45,422 nucleotides of DNA, taken from assembly GCA_001598975.1 (NCBI GenBank), contig BBXU01001777.1, positions 1 to 45,422 of the forward strand. Reading direction: 5' to 3'. Shown one piece after another: positions 28,201 through 42,198 of this stretch. This DNA is from Parachlorella kessleri (lineage: Eukaryota; Chlorophyta; Trebouxiophyceae; Chlorellales; Chlorellaceae). Positions within the stretch are counted from its first letter, which is position 1. Every line of letters begins with the position of its first letter. Below the pieces are notes generated by a model that ran no database searches, was not told where the DNA came from, and was given only the letters and a program-made list of their open reading frames with translations. The position numbers and the translations under genes were made by a program.

Positions 28201-31200
28201 TCTGGTGGCTGTGGTGCATCAGTGGGATTGACGATGAAGCCAACACTGGTGTGCTTTGCTGCAGACATGGATTTTGACATGGCGCTGCGGCTGTTCATGG
28301 ACGCGTTCCGGCCGCCGGGCGAGGGTCAGAAGATTGACCGCATCATGCAGGCAAGCACGCGGGGCAGACGGTGGGGCAGGGGTGGGTGGGTGATGTTGGT
28401 GGCATGAGGGCATTGGTTGCACTCTTGAGGTCAGGCAGGGCTTCTTGCGGTTGCAATAGTGGTTCATAAAGCGCCGTTGACTAACAGGTGGGCTAGCATA
28501 TCTGCCAGGCACGCTCCTGCTGCAATTCTGTGTGCATCAGCCTGCTACCCTGGTTCCCATCCATGTGCACAGAACAGCCGCACTTGATAGGCCTGGGACT
28601 CTGTTGCAGGTGTTTGGCAAGCGGTACCACCAGCAGATGGGCAGCGACCGCTCGGGGCTCAAGTCGGCAGATGCCGCGTACGTGCTGGCCTTCAGCGTCA
28701 TCATGCTCAACACCGACCTGCACAACACACAGGTGTGGTGGCATGCGCTCAGCCGGCACCCTGTGCTTGCAACCCGTACCTATTGGAGCATGCTTTTGCC
28801 GATCAGTTGCAGTTGGAGGGAAGACTCTTGTTGCCGTGGCTGAGTAGTGAAGGTTGAAGCAGGGAATGCACCTTGCCAGTGGGTTAGTAGATGGTCAGAT
28901 CTCTCATCCTGCTTCTGTTGAACATGGAATGCAGAACTCTCACTTGTTGGGTTTGATGCAGTCAGCCCATCCTGCCTGTTCCCTTGCTGCCCCCCGACCT
29001 GCAGAACAAGAAGAAGATGAGCCCCGAGGACTTTGCGCGGATTAATGACAACACCAACGATGGGGAACCCATGCCGCGGGAGCTGCTCACGCACATCTAC
29101 CAGGCCATCGCCCGGGAGGAGCTGAAAATCTCAGGTGGGCTTTGTGTGTCCTGTGGTTGGTTGTTTCCTTGTTGCAAGTCTGACAGGCAAGGAGGAATGT
29201 TGGCCAGGTTGAAAAGGGAAATCCACCCTTGTCCTTTGAAGGTTCCCCTGGGGCTTTGCACAATGCGTCGATGTGTGGGTGTGGGTGGGTGGGGGGGGGG
29301 GGGTAGGGCAGTAAGCCAGGCTGAGCCTGCATGGGCTGTCCTGCGTCCGCCATCGTTGGTAACTGTAAGAGATAGCTGTTATGCCTTTTTGGAACCTTTG
29401 CGGTGAATGCTCTGCAGCTGAGTGTGCTCCGGACGAGCTGCCTACCGTCTTCTGGGTGAAGCTTCTCCATGACTCCAAGCTACCACGCGGCAAGATGCTA
29501 ACAGAAATCAAGAGTGAGTGTGGCATGTACGTGACTTTGCCTGTGTAAATGGCATAAGCCAGTGTCTTATTATGCGTGTGTCACAACCCCCGTATATTTA
29601 ATGTCCCAGCTAGATTTTGCGGGCCAGCTGGGCATTGCCTGCCCAGCTGAACTGTATCACAAGGCTGCAAGCAATGCCGCACTTGCGTGCCTTTTTCATT
29701 CCTGGTTTCTGTTTTGGTCCCTGCAGCGGATGAGGCCCTGGAGCGCGACATGTTCAGCCTCATCTGGGGACCCACCCTGGCAGCAGTCTCGGTCATCCTT
29801 GACAACTCCAATGAGTCATCAGTCATCCACCGTGCGCTGGACGCGCTGCTGTTGGCAGCCAGGATGGCAGCCTACCACCAGGTTGGTCAGACCCATCCAT
29901 TTGACCGCTTCAAGGCATGTGCAAGATGGGATTGCCTGTCTGGGCAGTAAATCCTGCCGTTTTGTTGGCCCCATTAGGGGGACACGCGGCAGCATGGTCA
30001 GGTGGCGATACGCTGTTAGACTACTTTAGACTAAACTAGACTAGACTGTCTGGGGCAACAGCCAGGTCTCTTGCATGCGCTGGTGCTGGCGTGGCCTACG
30101 TAATGTACAGGAGCTTCGAAGTGAACGTGCCACACTGTGACCAATGGAAGGGTTTAGGATGCATGGCACAGCAAGGAAGGTTAGCTGCCAGGATGAATGG
30201 GGAGCGGGTAGGTTGGGAAGTGCACCAGTAGCAAGCTGGGCGGGTGTGCAACCTTCTCAATCACCCTGTCGCCCTCTGTTAGGTCCATGGCTGGTTGGCA
30301 GGGGGACATGCCCATGCGCCACTCATGTCTGACACATGCACAGGTGGATGAGGTGGTGGACTCCATCGTCGTCAGCCTCTCCAAGTTTGCCACCGTGCTG
30401 CACCCCGGCGCACCCAAGTCGGTGGTGGCCTTTGGGGAGTCCGAGAAGGCACGCCTGGCAGTTGAGACCATGTTCACCATCGCAAATAGGTAGGTAGGGC
30501 ATGAGGGCAGGTCCCTAGAGATCCCTGCGGGACCTGTCGCGTCTTCTGGGCTATCTGTTGCATGGCACCACCGTATATGATTTCGCTGCACAACTCCTAC
30601 GCTTAGGGCCCGCCCCAACGATTGTCGAGTCAGGGTGCCAAGGCTAGCTAGCTTCATGAGGTGATGTAGTGCTTGCACCGTCAGGGACTGGATGTGTGTC
30701 AAGCTGCCCTGCAGGTATGGCGACTGGCTGAGGTCTGGGTGGCGCAACGTGGTGGACTGCCTCTTACGCCTGCACAAGCTAGACCTGCTGCCACCAGCAA
30801 TCATAGCAGGTATGCGTCCTTCTTTTCTATGGGTCTTTAGGGTTGCGGGAGGAGGAGGGAGGGAGGGGTACCAGGCACACCGTAGCGGTTTTTGTAGCCC
30901 TGTCCTTGCCTCGTCCCCGCGTGCTCTGGCCGGTTGGGATCAGCTTCAACATGCGGTTGCAACTATGGCTCAGCCAACCCCGTTGCATTGCACGGTCTTG
31001 TGAGGCACCGGTAACTGTGGTTGCGCACCTTCTCGGTGCAGTTGATGGTGAGTCAATAGAGGATGCCAGGCAACGGATGCCGGTGCCGAGTAAGGCCAAC
31101 AAGGCGTCCACCGGCTCCCTCTTCTCCCGGGCCATCAACAGGTGGGCGAGGAGGTTCTGCCAGCAAAAAGGGAGGGAACCCTCGGTTTTGGGTGCTGGAC

Positions 31201-34200
31201 AACATTGCAACTCTTATCGTGCGACATGCCAGGTGCAAGTTATGTACGCCCCTACTACTGTCTGGATGCGAGTCTACTCTTGAATGGTCATCTTGAAAGT
31301 TGACATGGGCCACAGTCTAGGCGTATTGGCTCACGCTTTCCTTGCCTCTTTTTGCTTGCAGCCTAATCAGCATCGAGGGCTCCGACACCGCCTTGGCCGA
31401 GCAGGCAGCGCAGCGTGAGGCAGCGGCCACCCAGCGTGCCACAGCGTGCGTTGAGGAGTGCCGAGTGGACGAAGTCTTTGCAGATTCCAAGTTCCTGGTA
31501 GGTCTGCTCCACTTGGGTGGTTCACCCTTGGTACATGAGGGCCTGGTGAACCCACTACCTGAACTCACTGCGCTTGATGATGAACAGGAATTTGCCTTTG
31601 TCTTGTGATTCCCTATGCGGCATGAGGTCGGCTCATCAGGACCAGGGACATGGTAGCCTGCCTCGAAGCCAAGCCACCAGTTGTTGTACCAGTGACCCCA
31701 CGTTCCTTTGACCCCTGTGCAGGTGGGTGAGTCCCTGGTGGAGCTGGTGAAGGCATGCATGTGGGGCGCGGGCAACGTCGTGGCGGCAGCCAGGACCGGC
31801 GAGAACACAGACTCTGCAGAGGTGGGTAGGTGGGTCGGTGGGGCCTCCAGTCACGGGCCGCCCACATGTTGCGGTGCAGGCATGGACTGCAGGGGGGCTT
31901 GTGGTTGCGTGCAACATGAACTCGAACACAAGGACTCTGCGGGACCCCTAAGTTGCACGGGAGCAACTTCTTTGCCGGTGCCCCCACTTGAAGCTATTGA
32001 GATCCCAATGCCTCCCGCCACTGTTTGCCAGCCTCAAGTCCAGACTGAACCCGCCAGTTGTGTTGACCTCTGCCTTTTTTCCTTAGCACCTTATCCTGCA
32101 GTCTGCCCGCTCTGCCTTGATGCTCACGGTTGCCTGTTAACATATGAGGTCACCATGGCCTCTGGCCTAACCACTTTCCCTTTTTCCCTCCCTCCTCTGT
32201 GTTGCAGCTATGCTTGGAGCTGCTGACCACGCTGGTCTTGCGCAATCGCGACCGGGTGGGGCTGCTGTGGCCGCTGCTGCACGAGTTCCTGGCAGCCTGC
32301 ACCTCGCCGGACACAGCGGAGAAGGCCAACGCCCTGGTGGAGCGGGCCATCATGGACCTGTTCAGGGTGCGTGCCTTGGGTGGTGTTAGTAAGGGTGGCT
32401 GGAAGTACGAACAGGGAGTGAGAAGTGAGCTGGACTGACAGGGCTGGATGCAGCCTTGGTATGCCCACTGGGATCCCCGTGGAAGCTTGTGCAGCACACA
32501 GTGCCTGGGCCACATGCTCAGTAGCGCAGTTATCGCGGCAAGTAGGTGCCCTTGCTGCACTTCTTTTTGGTGTAATCGGCAGGCCATAGCTCCCCTGGCG
32601 CTGCGGCTCGCTGTCAAAATGTAGTGCTGCTAGCAGTTGGGGCTTGGCGGGTGCAGGTGGCGCCTGCGTTAATGCCTCATACTTGCAGCGTGCCGCCAGC
32701 TGTGCCTTATGTTGCAGTTATTGCATGGTTGCTCCGTTGCACGCAATTTCCACACACACATGGTGCTCCCACAGCTGACTGCACCCGCGTCATTTGGTGT
32801 CCAGGTGTGCCAGCGGCTGCTTCCCTACAAGGAGGACACGGCAGAGATGCTGCTTCACAGCCTCAAGCTGGTCATCGGGCTGAGCGGGGGGGTGGCCTGG
32901 GAGTTGGCAGAGCGGATCGCGACAGAAGTGAGCGAGACGGGCCTCTGTAGTGCTGTACTGGCATAACGGTGACTTGTTGGGCTGTGCGGAGGCATGGCAC
33001 GGTAGCCGGTGCGAGCCCTGTTTAGTCGCTTCGCCGCTGCTCTGCGGTGCTCTGGAGAGGATGCTTACACATGGCAGCCTCGCCAGACAAATGCTCAGCG
33101 CCCCATGAGTACTTCCTTGGTCCCTGCAGCTGCTGGCCTTGCTCAAGAGCTCGGCTCCCTATGTTCGCACCGAGGCCGACTGGAAGACGGTCTGTGCCAT
33201 CGTCCGCCTCACCTCCCAGCGGCCCAATGTGGCGGGCCTGGCCTACGAGTGCCTTGCGGTGGTGGTGCGGGATTCGCGAGCCATCACCCCTGTGTCGTAC
33301 ATGCCGCTGCTGGAGACCTCGCTGCAGTTCATCGTGCGGTACAAGCAGGTAGGTGGGGCACACTGGGTGGGAGGAGTGGGGGGTGGGGGGTGCTGGTTCT
33401 GGACGGGGTGAGGAAATGTGGTCAGGGCCGGTGGCTGCTGTGGACCTGGCAAGAGGCACAATCTGGCCTGGGAGAAATGCTGCTCTCTAGGTGCGTGCGC
33501 CTTCCCCGCGGGCCTGCACGCATGCATTGAAGCCCTAAGATGGCTATGCAGTACCTGGGTAGCCCCCATGACTTGCTAAGTTGTGCACCCTGCACGCTTG
33601 CATTAAAACCCTGAGATGGCTGTGAGGTACCTGGGTAGCCCCGCTGACTTGCTGTTTGTGTGTCTTCCGCGCATGCAGCAAAGCCCTGAGATGGCTGTGA
33701 GGTATCTGGACCTGGTGGAGGCCCAGGCCATGTGGCTGGTCTCACAGGGGGACAAGCTGAGCGAGCAGCGGGGTGGGTGACATACATTACCGAAGCTCAC
33801 CCACGTACCAGTGTCCTGGCAGCAGTAATAGCCGCCAATATATTCTCGAGGGTTGAGGTGGTCATGCGCGCATGCAAATGGTACCCCAGCTGCTGTCATG
33901 TGCTAGGAACCTGGCTTGGCAGTCCAAAGGGTATCCCTGGGCACCTCAGTGTTCCCCCCATCCCGCAAGAAACACCATGTCCTCAGAATGCTTCCTGCCA
34001 AACTGGTTCGGTAGCCCATGCCAGCACACAGAACATACATATCAGTGAGCCTCAGTCGAGCCATGCGCCTCTCCACTCTGTAGGCGCCGGCGGGGTGGCC
34101 CTGGGCGGGGAGCCCGGCAGCCTGACCGACGAGCAGATGCTGGACCTGTGGCTGGACACGGTGCAAGTGCTGACCAAGCTGTGCACGGAGGAGTGCCAGC

Positions 34201-37011
34201 CGCTGAGGGACAGCGGCATCGGCGTCCTGCACAGGTGAGGAGACACCCCCCCCCCCCCCCCGGCTCACCACGACACACGCACACACGCACGCACACGAGT
34301 GAGGAGATAGGTCAAGGCGCTGGCGTACAACAGCACATGGCGCTGACGTATGACAGCGCATGTTGGTTGGCTGCTGGCCAGCGAGAGCTCACCCTGCAGT
34401 GGTCCTCTGCAGCCACTCTTGCTTTGCTTGCAATCGCACCCGCTCCGACAGGGACTGTGTCGCCTGTTCGTCGGTGCTGGCAGGCAGTGCGAACAGAGGA
34501 GAGCTCGGGGCGAGCTGTTGGGTTGCAACTGCTGCACGCCCTGCTGCGCTGTGCCCAAGTGGGTGGTCCACGGCGTGTCATGCAGGACCGTGCAAGCGTC
34601 TGACTCGCTGGGCCTGCCGGCTGAGATCTGGGTGCAGACGACACGTGAGCTGCTCATCCCTGTGGTCGCAGGTAGGCACACAGCCTCTGCTGGTTCCCAG
34701 TCGCTATTGGCTGCCCTAGTGGGCCGCCGTGTGGACCACCTCTCTTTGCTTGTGGGTCCGTGGAAGCTTTGCATCAAGGTTTGCATGAAGAACCGCAGCA
34801 ATCTGCAACCCAGGCTATGGCGGTTACTTCCGCATCGCATGTAGGTCCCTGTACCGGCTGCAGGCTGGCCTAGGCACCTATATGCCAGCTGTCGTTGCGT
34901 GCGTAGACGTTTATTTATGCACTCCACTCGATGTGTCTCTGCAGACCTTACACGGCTGGGGTCTTCCAAGCCGCGCACCCACAACGGCGCGGAGAAGAGC
35001 GTGCGGCTGGCGGTCAACATGCTGGTCAAGGTCCTGCTGCAGGTGGGGAGGGCAGGGGTGGGGAGGAGAGCCCTGCAGCTGTGGGGAGGGCTGTGTTTGA
35101 GGGCGGCCTGTCGAGTGCATGGTGCGCCCTTGCAATAGCGGGGGTTGCAGCTCGAGGATCTGTTGGCATTCTGCAGGCTCATAGTGGCAGCTGCTTGGGC
35201 CAGCCTTGGGGGGATTGGGTCGGTGCAAACTGAGCTCGCTTCCATGCTGCTTGCGCAGTATGTGGAGACCATGATGCCTGACAAGGACTTTTACCAGCTC
35301 TGGCAGTCAGCTCTCCAGGCCCTCCAGGTGAGTTGGGTGGACCTGGGTGCTGAGTAAATAGCAGTAACATGCAGGCACCATCGCAAGTGTCACGTCACTG
35401 GCAGTGATCTGTGCTATGCACGCCCAGCGGATGCTTGGTGCAATACTAGGACGCGGCTGCTTGGTGTTTTCCTTCTACCGCGGGGCAACCCCACCTGACA
35501 GGGTCCCCATGACAGCTGCAACCCGGTAGGGCCCTACATTTCATAGCCATCTAACCTTCCTCATTCCAACCTGAACAGGCCACCTTACCTACAACTCTCC
35601 TCACTCCTTGGCGCGGCTTGCCTTCTTCCCGACCCTTGCAGGACTGCATGGCTATCCGGCATGAGGGTGTGCTGGAGTCGGTGCCCGAGAATGTGAAGAA
35701 CATGCTGCTGGTTATGGCGACCAATGGGGTGCTGCGGCCTGACTGGAAGGTGCGCTCCCGCATTTGTCAGCTTGGGTGGTACTAGGCTAGTGGCACACAA
35801 ACTAGCCACAAGACAGCTCTTGCCGGTTCATGTTGTACTTTGGGCATGAAGCACAGAAGGGACGGCTGGGAAGCTCGTCTCGTCAAGCCTGATGCCCAAG
35901 TAGACACCTGCTGACTCTCATGCAGGATGCGAGCGGGCAAAGCCTGTGGGACTTGACCTTCAGCCGGGTCCACACCATCTCCTCCGGCCTCAACCCAGGG
36001 CTGCTGGAGATGGCCGGTGTGCTGCCCCAGCAGGCCCAGCAGGCGCCGCCATCGCAGCAGGCCTCCCCTACAGCTGCCCAGCAGCAGCAGCAGCAGGGGC
36101 TCTTGGGAGCGCCGCAGCCTGACGCAGCTGGTCAGGCGCTGCCAGGGGCAGCAGCTGTGGCTGGGCCCGCTGATGATCCAGTGGCTGGTCCTGCACCGGC
36201 GGCGGCAGTAGAGCTAGCTGCTGGCGAGGCCGGCCCTCAGGCAAGCAGCGCCGGCAACGCAGCTGACGCAGCAGCAGCTGCTGGGCCACCCCCGCCAATC
36301 CAGCTTCCCGCTGCAGCACCACTGGCTGCTGCCGTGCCTGCTGAGCCTAGTGCTGCAGCGCTGGAGCAGGCGACAGCAGAGGGCGGGCTGGCAGCAGAGC
36401 AGGTTGGGCCAGAGCAGCCGTTGCCAGAGCAGCCATTGCCAGAGCAGCCAGCGCATGGCAGCAGCAGAGAGGCTGCTGGGAGCCCTCAGGGAGCCCCGGT
36501 GCTCATCGCCAGTGCCGCTGAGGTGGCGGCCACTGGGCTGACACCTGAGGAGGAAGAAGCCATGCTGCGTGCGGGCGGCAGCGCTGCTGTTGTTGCGAGG
36601 CTGCTGCAGCCAGTGCGGCCGCCAGCGGCGCCAAGTGTGTCGCGGCAGGGCAGCAGCGACCGGCAGCAGCAGGTGCCGCTGCCGGCAGCACCAGCAGGTG
36701 CAGCTGCACCGCCCACGGTCGAGCAAGCAACAGTGGAGGCTCAGAATGAGGCACGGCCGCTGCCAGAGGAGCTGGCAGCAGGCGCAAGCAGGACCTCCAC
36801 TGAGCTGGTGGCGGATGTCTCTGTGCAAGACCTGGTGGCCTTGAAAACAGCTGCCAGCGGGGACGCTAGCCCCACCAAGGCACCAGCAGCAGTACCATCA
36901 CATGGCCAGCAGGCGCAGCAGCCAGAGGAGGGGCATGAAGCTGGGGCAGAGAAGGAAGGGTATGGCGAGCAGGAGCAGGCGCAGCAGGCTGGCGGTTGTA
37001 AGCAAAGCTAA
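22210..37011 (+). CDS. GNOM: GBF1/GNOM-type ARF guanine-nucleotide exchange factor (Sec7 domain)
   Basis: Activates ARF GTPases at ER-Golgi/Golgi membranes to drive COPI coat assembly. 33 exons start at 22210, 22414, 22590, 23022, 23458, 23817, 25302, 25575, 26073, 26445, 26827, 27295, 27718, 28265, 28610, 29005, 29418, 29727, 30344, 30715, 31042, 31362, 31723, 32208, 32805, 33130, 33679, 34084, 34586, 34945, 35259, 35642, 35926, and end at 22332, 22483, 22721, 23264, 23588, 24363, 25417, 25751, 26137, 26582, 26941, 27462, 27880, 28350, 28732, 29134, 29513, 29881, 30489, 30809, 31141, 31497, 31821, 32366, 32927, 33348, 33772, 34234, 34671, 35042, 35327, 35749, 37011. About 1848 aa, all phases consistent. 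DCB domain about residues 15-235; HUS with NLDC box and AFPVNGPLSAVHLQSLDG (about 420-620); Sec7 about 640-850 with the glutamic finger Glu749 (FRPPGEGQKIDR) and VIMLNTDLHN; HDS helices to about 1500 (VPENVKNMLLVM, SLWDLTFSRVHTIS). The last 330 residues are Ala/Gln/Pro-rich. ATG at 22210 (in-frame ATG also 22228). Confidence 0.93.
24817..24864 (+). repeat. Dispersed repeat family B, copy 2
   Basis: GGCACCCGCC then GTCTGACC and CTGTCACGTGCATTTCCAT, closely matching 21440-21489. It lies about 155 bases upstream of the intronic tRNA. Confidence 0.65.
25020..25091 (+). tRNA. tRNA-iMet: Initiator-type tRNA-Met (CAU) nested in an ARF-GEF intron
   Basis: The 72-base cloverleaf is complete. Acceptor TTCAGCT pairs with AGCTGAA (7 of 7). 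D arm GCGC-AGTGGAA-GCGT. Anticodon stem CGGGG/CCCCG around loop CCCATAA, anticodon CAU at 25052-25054. T stem GAAAG/CTTTC around loop ATCGAAA, discriminator A. The A54-U55 T loop and three G:C pairs next to the anticodon loop are hallmarks of eukaryotic initiator tRNA. It has no intron and no encoded CCA. The usual A1:U72 pair is replaced by U1:A72. Internal A and B boxes are recognisable. A Pol III terminator follows at once. Confidence 0.93.
25095..25100 (+). terminator. RNA polymerase III terminator of the tRNA
   Basis: A run of six T, four bases after the discriminator base, followed by further T-rich sequence. Confidence 0.8.
28351..28609 (+). other. GC-AG intron within the Sec7 domain
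   Basis: The exon ends ATCATGCAG and the intron begins GCAAGC, with acceptor TGTTGCAG. The joined peptide RIMQ|VFGKRY fits the Sec7 family, and no GT donor nearby would keep the frame. Confidence 0.85.
32401..32453 (-). repeat. Dispersed repeat family A, copy 4 (diverged)
   Basis: On the minus strand: CTGCATCCAGCCCTGTCAG, TCCAGCTC and CACTCCCTGTTCGTACTTCC. It lies in the intron after ARF-GEF exon 24. Confidence 0.65.
33520..33712 (+). repeat. Three tandem copies of the start of ARF-GEF exon 27, two decayed
   Basis: Units at about 33520-33577, 33596-33653 and 33671-33712, period 75-76. All share CCCTgAGATGGCTgTGaGGTA. Only the last has a working acceptor (GCATGCAG); the earlier ones read GCATGCATTG and GCTTGCATTA. 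Confidence 0.85.
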
Positions 37012-37933
37012 CCCCTGCCGTGTGTTGGTTGTGCGAGGTGATGATGTCTGCCCCTTGCACTGCAACTGTTAGGGTGCCATTGTCATACTGCGCGTGATGT
37101 ATGATTTATTTGCGTAAGCCTGTAGGAAGTTTGGGAATATCCCAGGTCCTGGTAGCATATACTTGTGTGAGCAGAGCAGGTCGTCCCAAGCTATCTCAGT
37201 CCCTGACTTCGTGTCTGGGGCACGCGCAGCGCAATATATAGTCATGAATAGATATACAGATATATCGTGGATGTGCTAGACCTGAGGCAGGTCACAAGCC
37301 GAAATGCATGTAGCTTTCAAGCAGATCAGCAGCTGGCCATGCAACTACATCTACAGCACAGACAGGTTCATGACGGGGCTGTCAGTCTGAATCGGCAAGG
37401 CAAACTCAGGCCAGCAGCTGCGCTTCCCTGCCCTGTTGTCCTGGCCAGGGCCTTGCAATGCTGACCTTCACCTGCAGCCTTGCGCATACAGCTGCCTTGC
37501 CAGCTTTGGCAGGCCAGAACTGCAACTTGAAAGCTCCTGGGCTGCTCGTCCTGGTGAGGAAGCCCAGTGTTTGAGACAATAGAACCCTGCCAGCCCAGTA
37601 TATCCATACCTCCTCTCTGATCGCATTACCTGCCACCCTAGACAAATATAAAGGGTGGAAGTGACTGGTCCAGTCAAGGTTTGCCCTGTCCAGGTGCCTC
37701 AATAGATCTTGAGTCAGCTCGGCTCTGGCAGGCAATAGAGTCCTATCTACTTGGACGCAGCCTACTGTCGCGGCATGTCGGACTGCGCCTTTGGCATCCC
37801 GCCCTTTCTGACCTGGACGACTGGATGACCAAAAGCAGAAGGTCTCCGGGTCTCAGCCAGTTTCGCAGCCCAGTTATTCCCTGGGCCTGCGTTCCGTTTG
37901 TGTCCCTGTGACTTAGCACCACCCTAAGAAGCC
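37012..37933. other. Intergenic region between ARF-GEF and cysteine protease
   Basis: No coding sequence was recognised. It contains the ARF-GEF 3'UTR and the protease promoter. An AT-rich patch of TATA-like motifs (AATATATAGTC, GATATACAGATATATC) lies at about 37230-37266. No TGTAA occurs after the ARF-GEF stop; the nearest one lies just inside the coding region. Confidence 0.45.
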
Positions 37934-41335
<3,402 letters not shown>

Positions 41336-41701
41336 GCGCCGCTCAGCACGAGGTTGGATTGCACGGATACTTAACCGTCTGGCTTCCTTTTCAGTAGTGC
41401 ATCTGAGTGTGACTGGCCAGCAGGAGCGTAGGTGTTGTGCTTGTGTCTGACTCCGACAGCCACACCCATCAGGCAGCACAGCATCCCCAGTGAACCTTGG
41501 TGCTGGGGGCGTCCCTGCACTCTGTGACGTCTTCGTTTGAAAAGCTATGTATCTCCATACTATGTCTGCCAGATGGTGTGAGTGTTCTGCCCTGTATTCT
41601 GTGCTCGAGAGGTGTGTCGGGGCTGTGCTGCGGACAAGTGTGCCCCCCATGGCGCACTGGCGCGTCCTGTCAGCCCTTTGTAGATTAGGAAGGCCTTCTT
41701 T

Positions 41702-41706
41702 TGTAA
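41702..41706 (+). terminator. TGTAA poly(A) signal of the cysteine protease
   Basis: TGTAA about 370 bases after the stop. Confidence 0.5.
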
Positions 41707-41991
41707 GCTACCTGTGTCCGATAAGTCGCACTCAATACGTTTAGCCCGGGATTCCTGGGATACTTCCTCACCAGTGGTTGAGGGCAAGCAGCTTCAGCAG
41801 CAGAAAGCGTGATTGAGCTAGGCAATGTTCCTGGTCGACCCCCCACTTCGTACTAGCCCTCAGTTTGCGTGGGTGACCCTGGTCTGGCCACACACAATGC
41901 CTAGCAAATTGCGGGCGAAGCTTTCAGGCGTGTACCCATCTTTTATCACATACTCGCTTTGCAACCGGCAGGAGCACCTCACCATCTCACT

Positions 41992-41996
41992 TTACA
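41992..41996 (-). terminator. TGTAA poly(A) signal of PUS3
   Basis: TTACA on the plus strand is TGTAA on the minus strand, about 200 bases past the PUS3 stop (42199-42201). About 285 bases separate it from the opposing protease signal at 41702. Confidence 0.5.
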
Positions 41997-42198
41997 AAGG
42001 CCACCGAGGACAACCCAATGTGAATCTGTCCTGCATCAGCCTGCTCCTGCGTCATCCTGCTCCTGCAGTGAGAGGACATGCTTCCTGTCTCATGAAGCTG
42101 GTCCCCACACTCCACCGTGTTACCACACCCTTCCTCTCGTCCACTTCCAAATATGCCGTGTCAACACAGGATTTCCTCTGTGTCCTGCTGCCGTCCAC

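Noticed and set aside
34265..35284. 339-codon minus-strand open frame
   Set aside because: It lies across ARF-GEF exons 29-31 and their introns, has low-complexity, non-family sequence, and is explained by GC-rich codon bias on the other strand.
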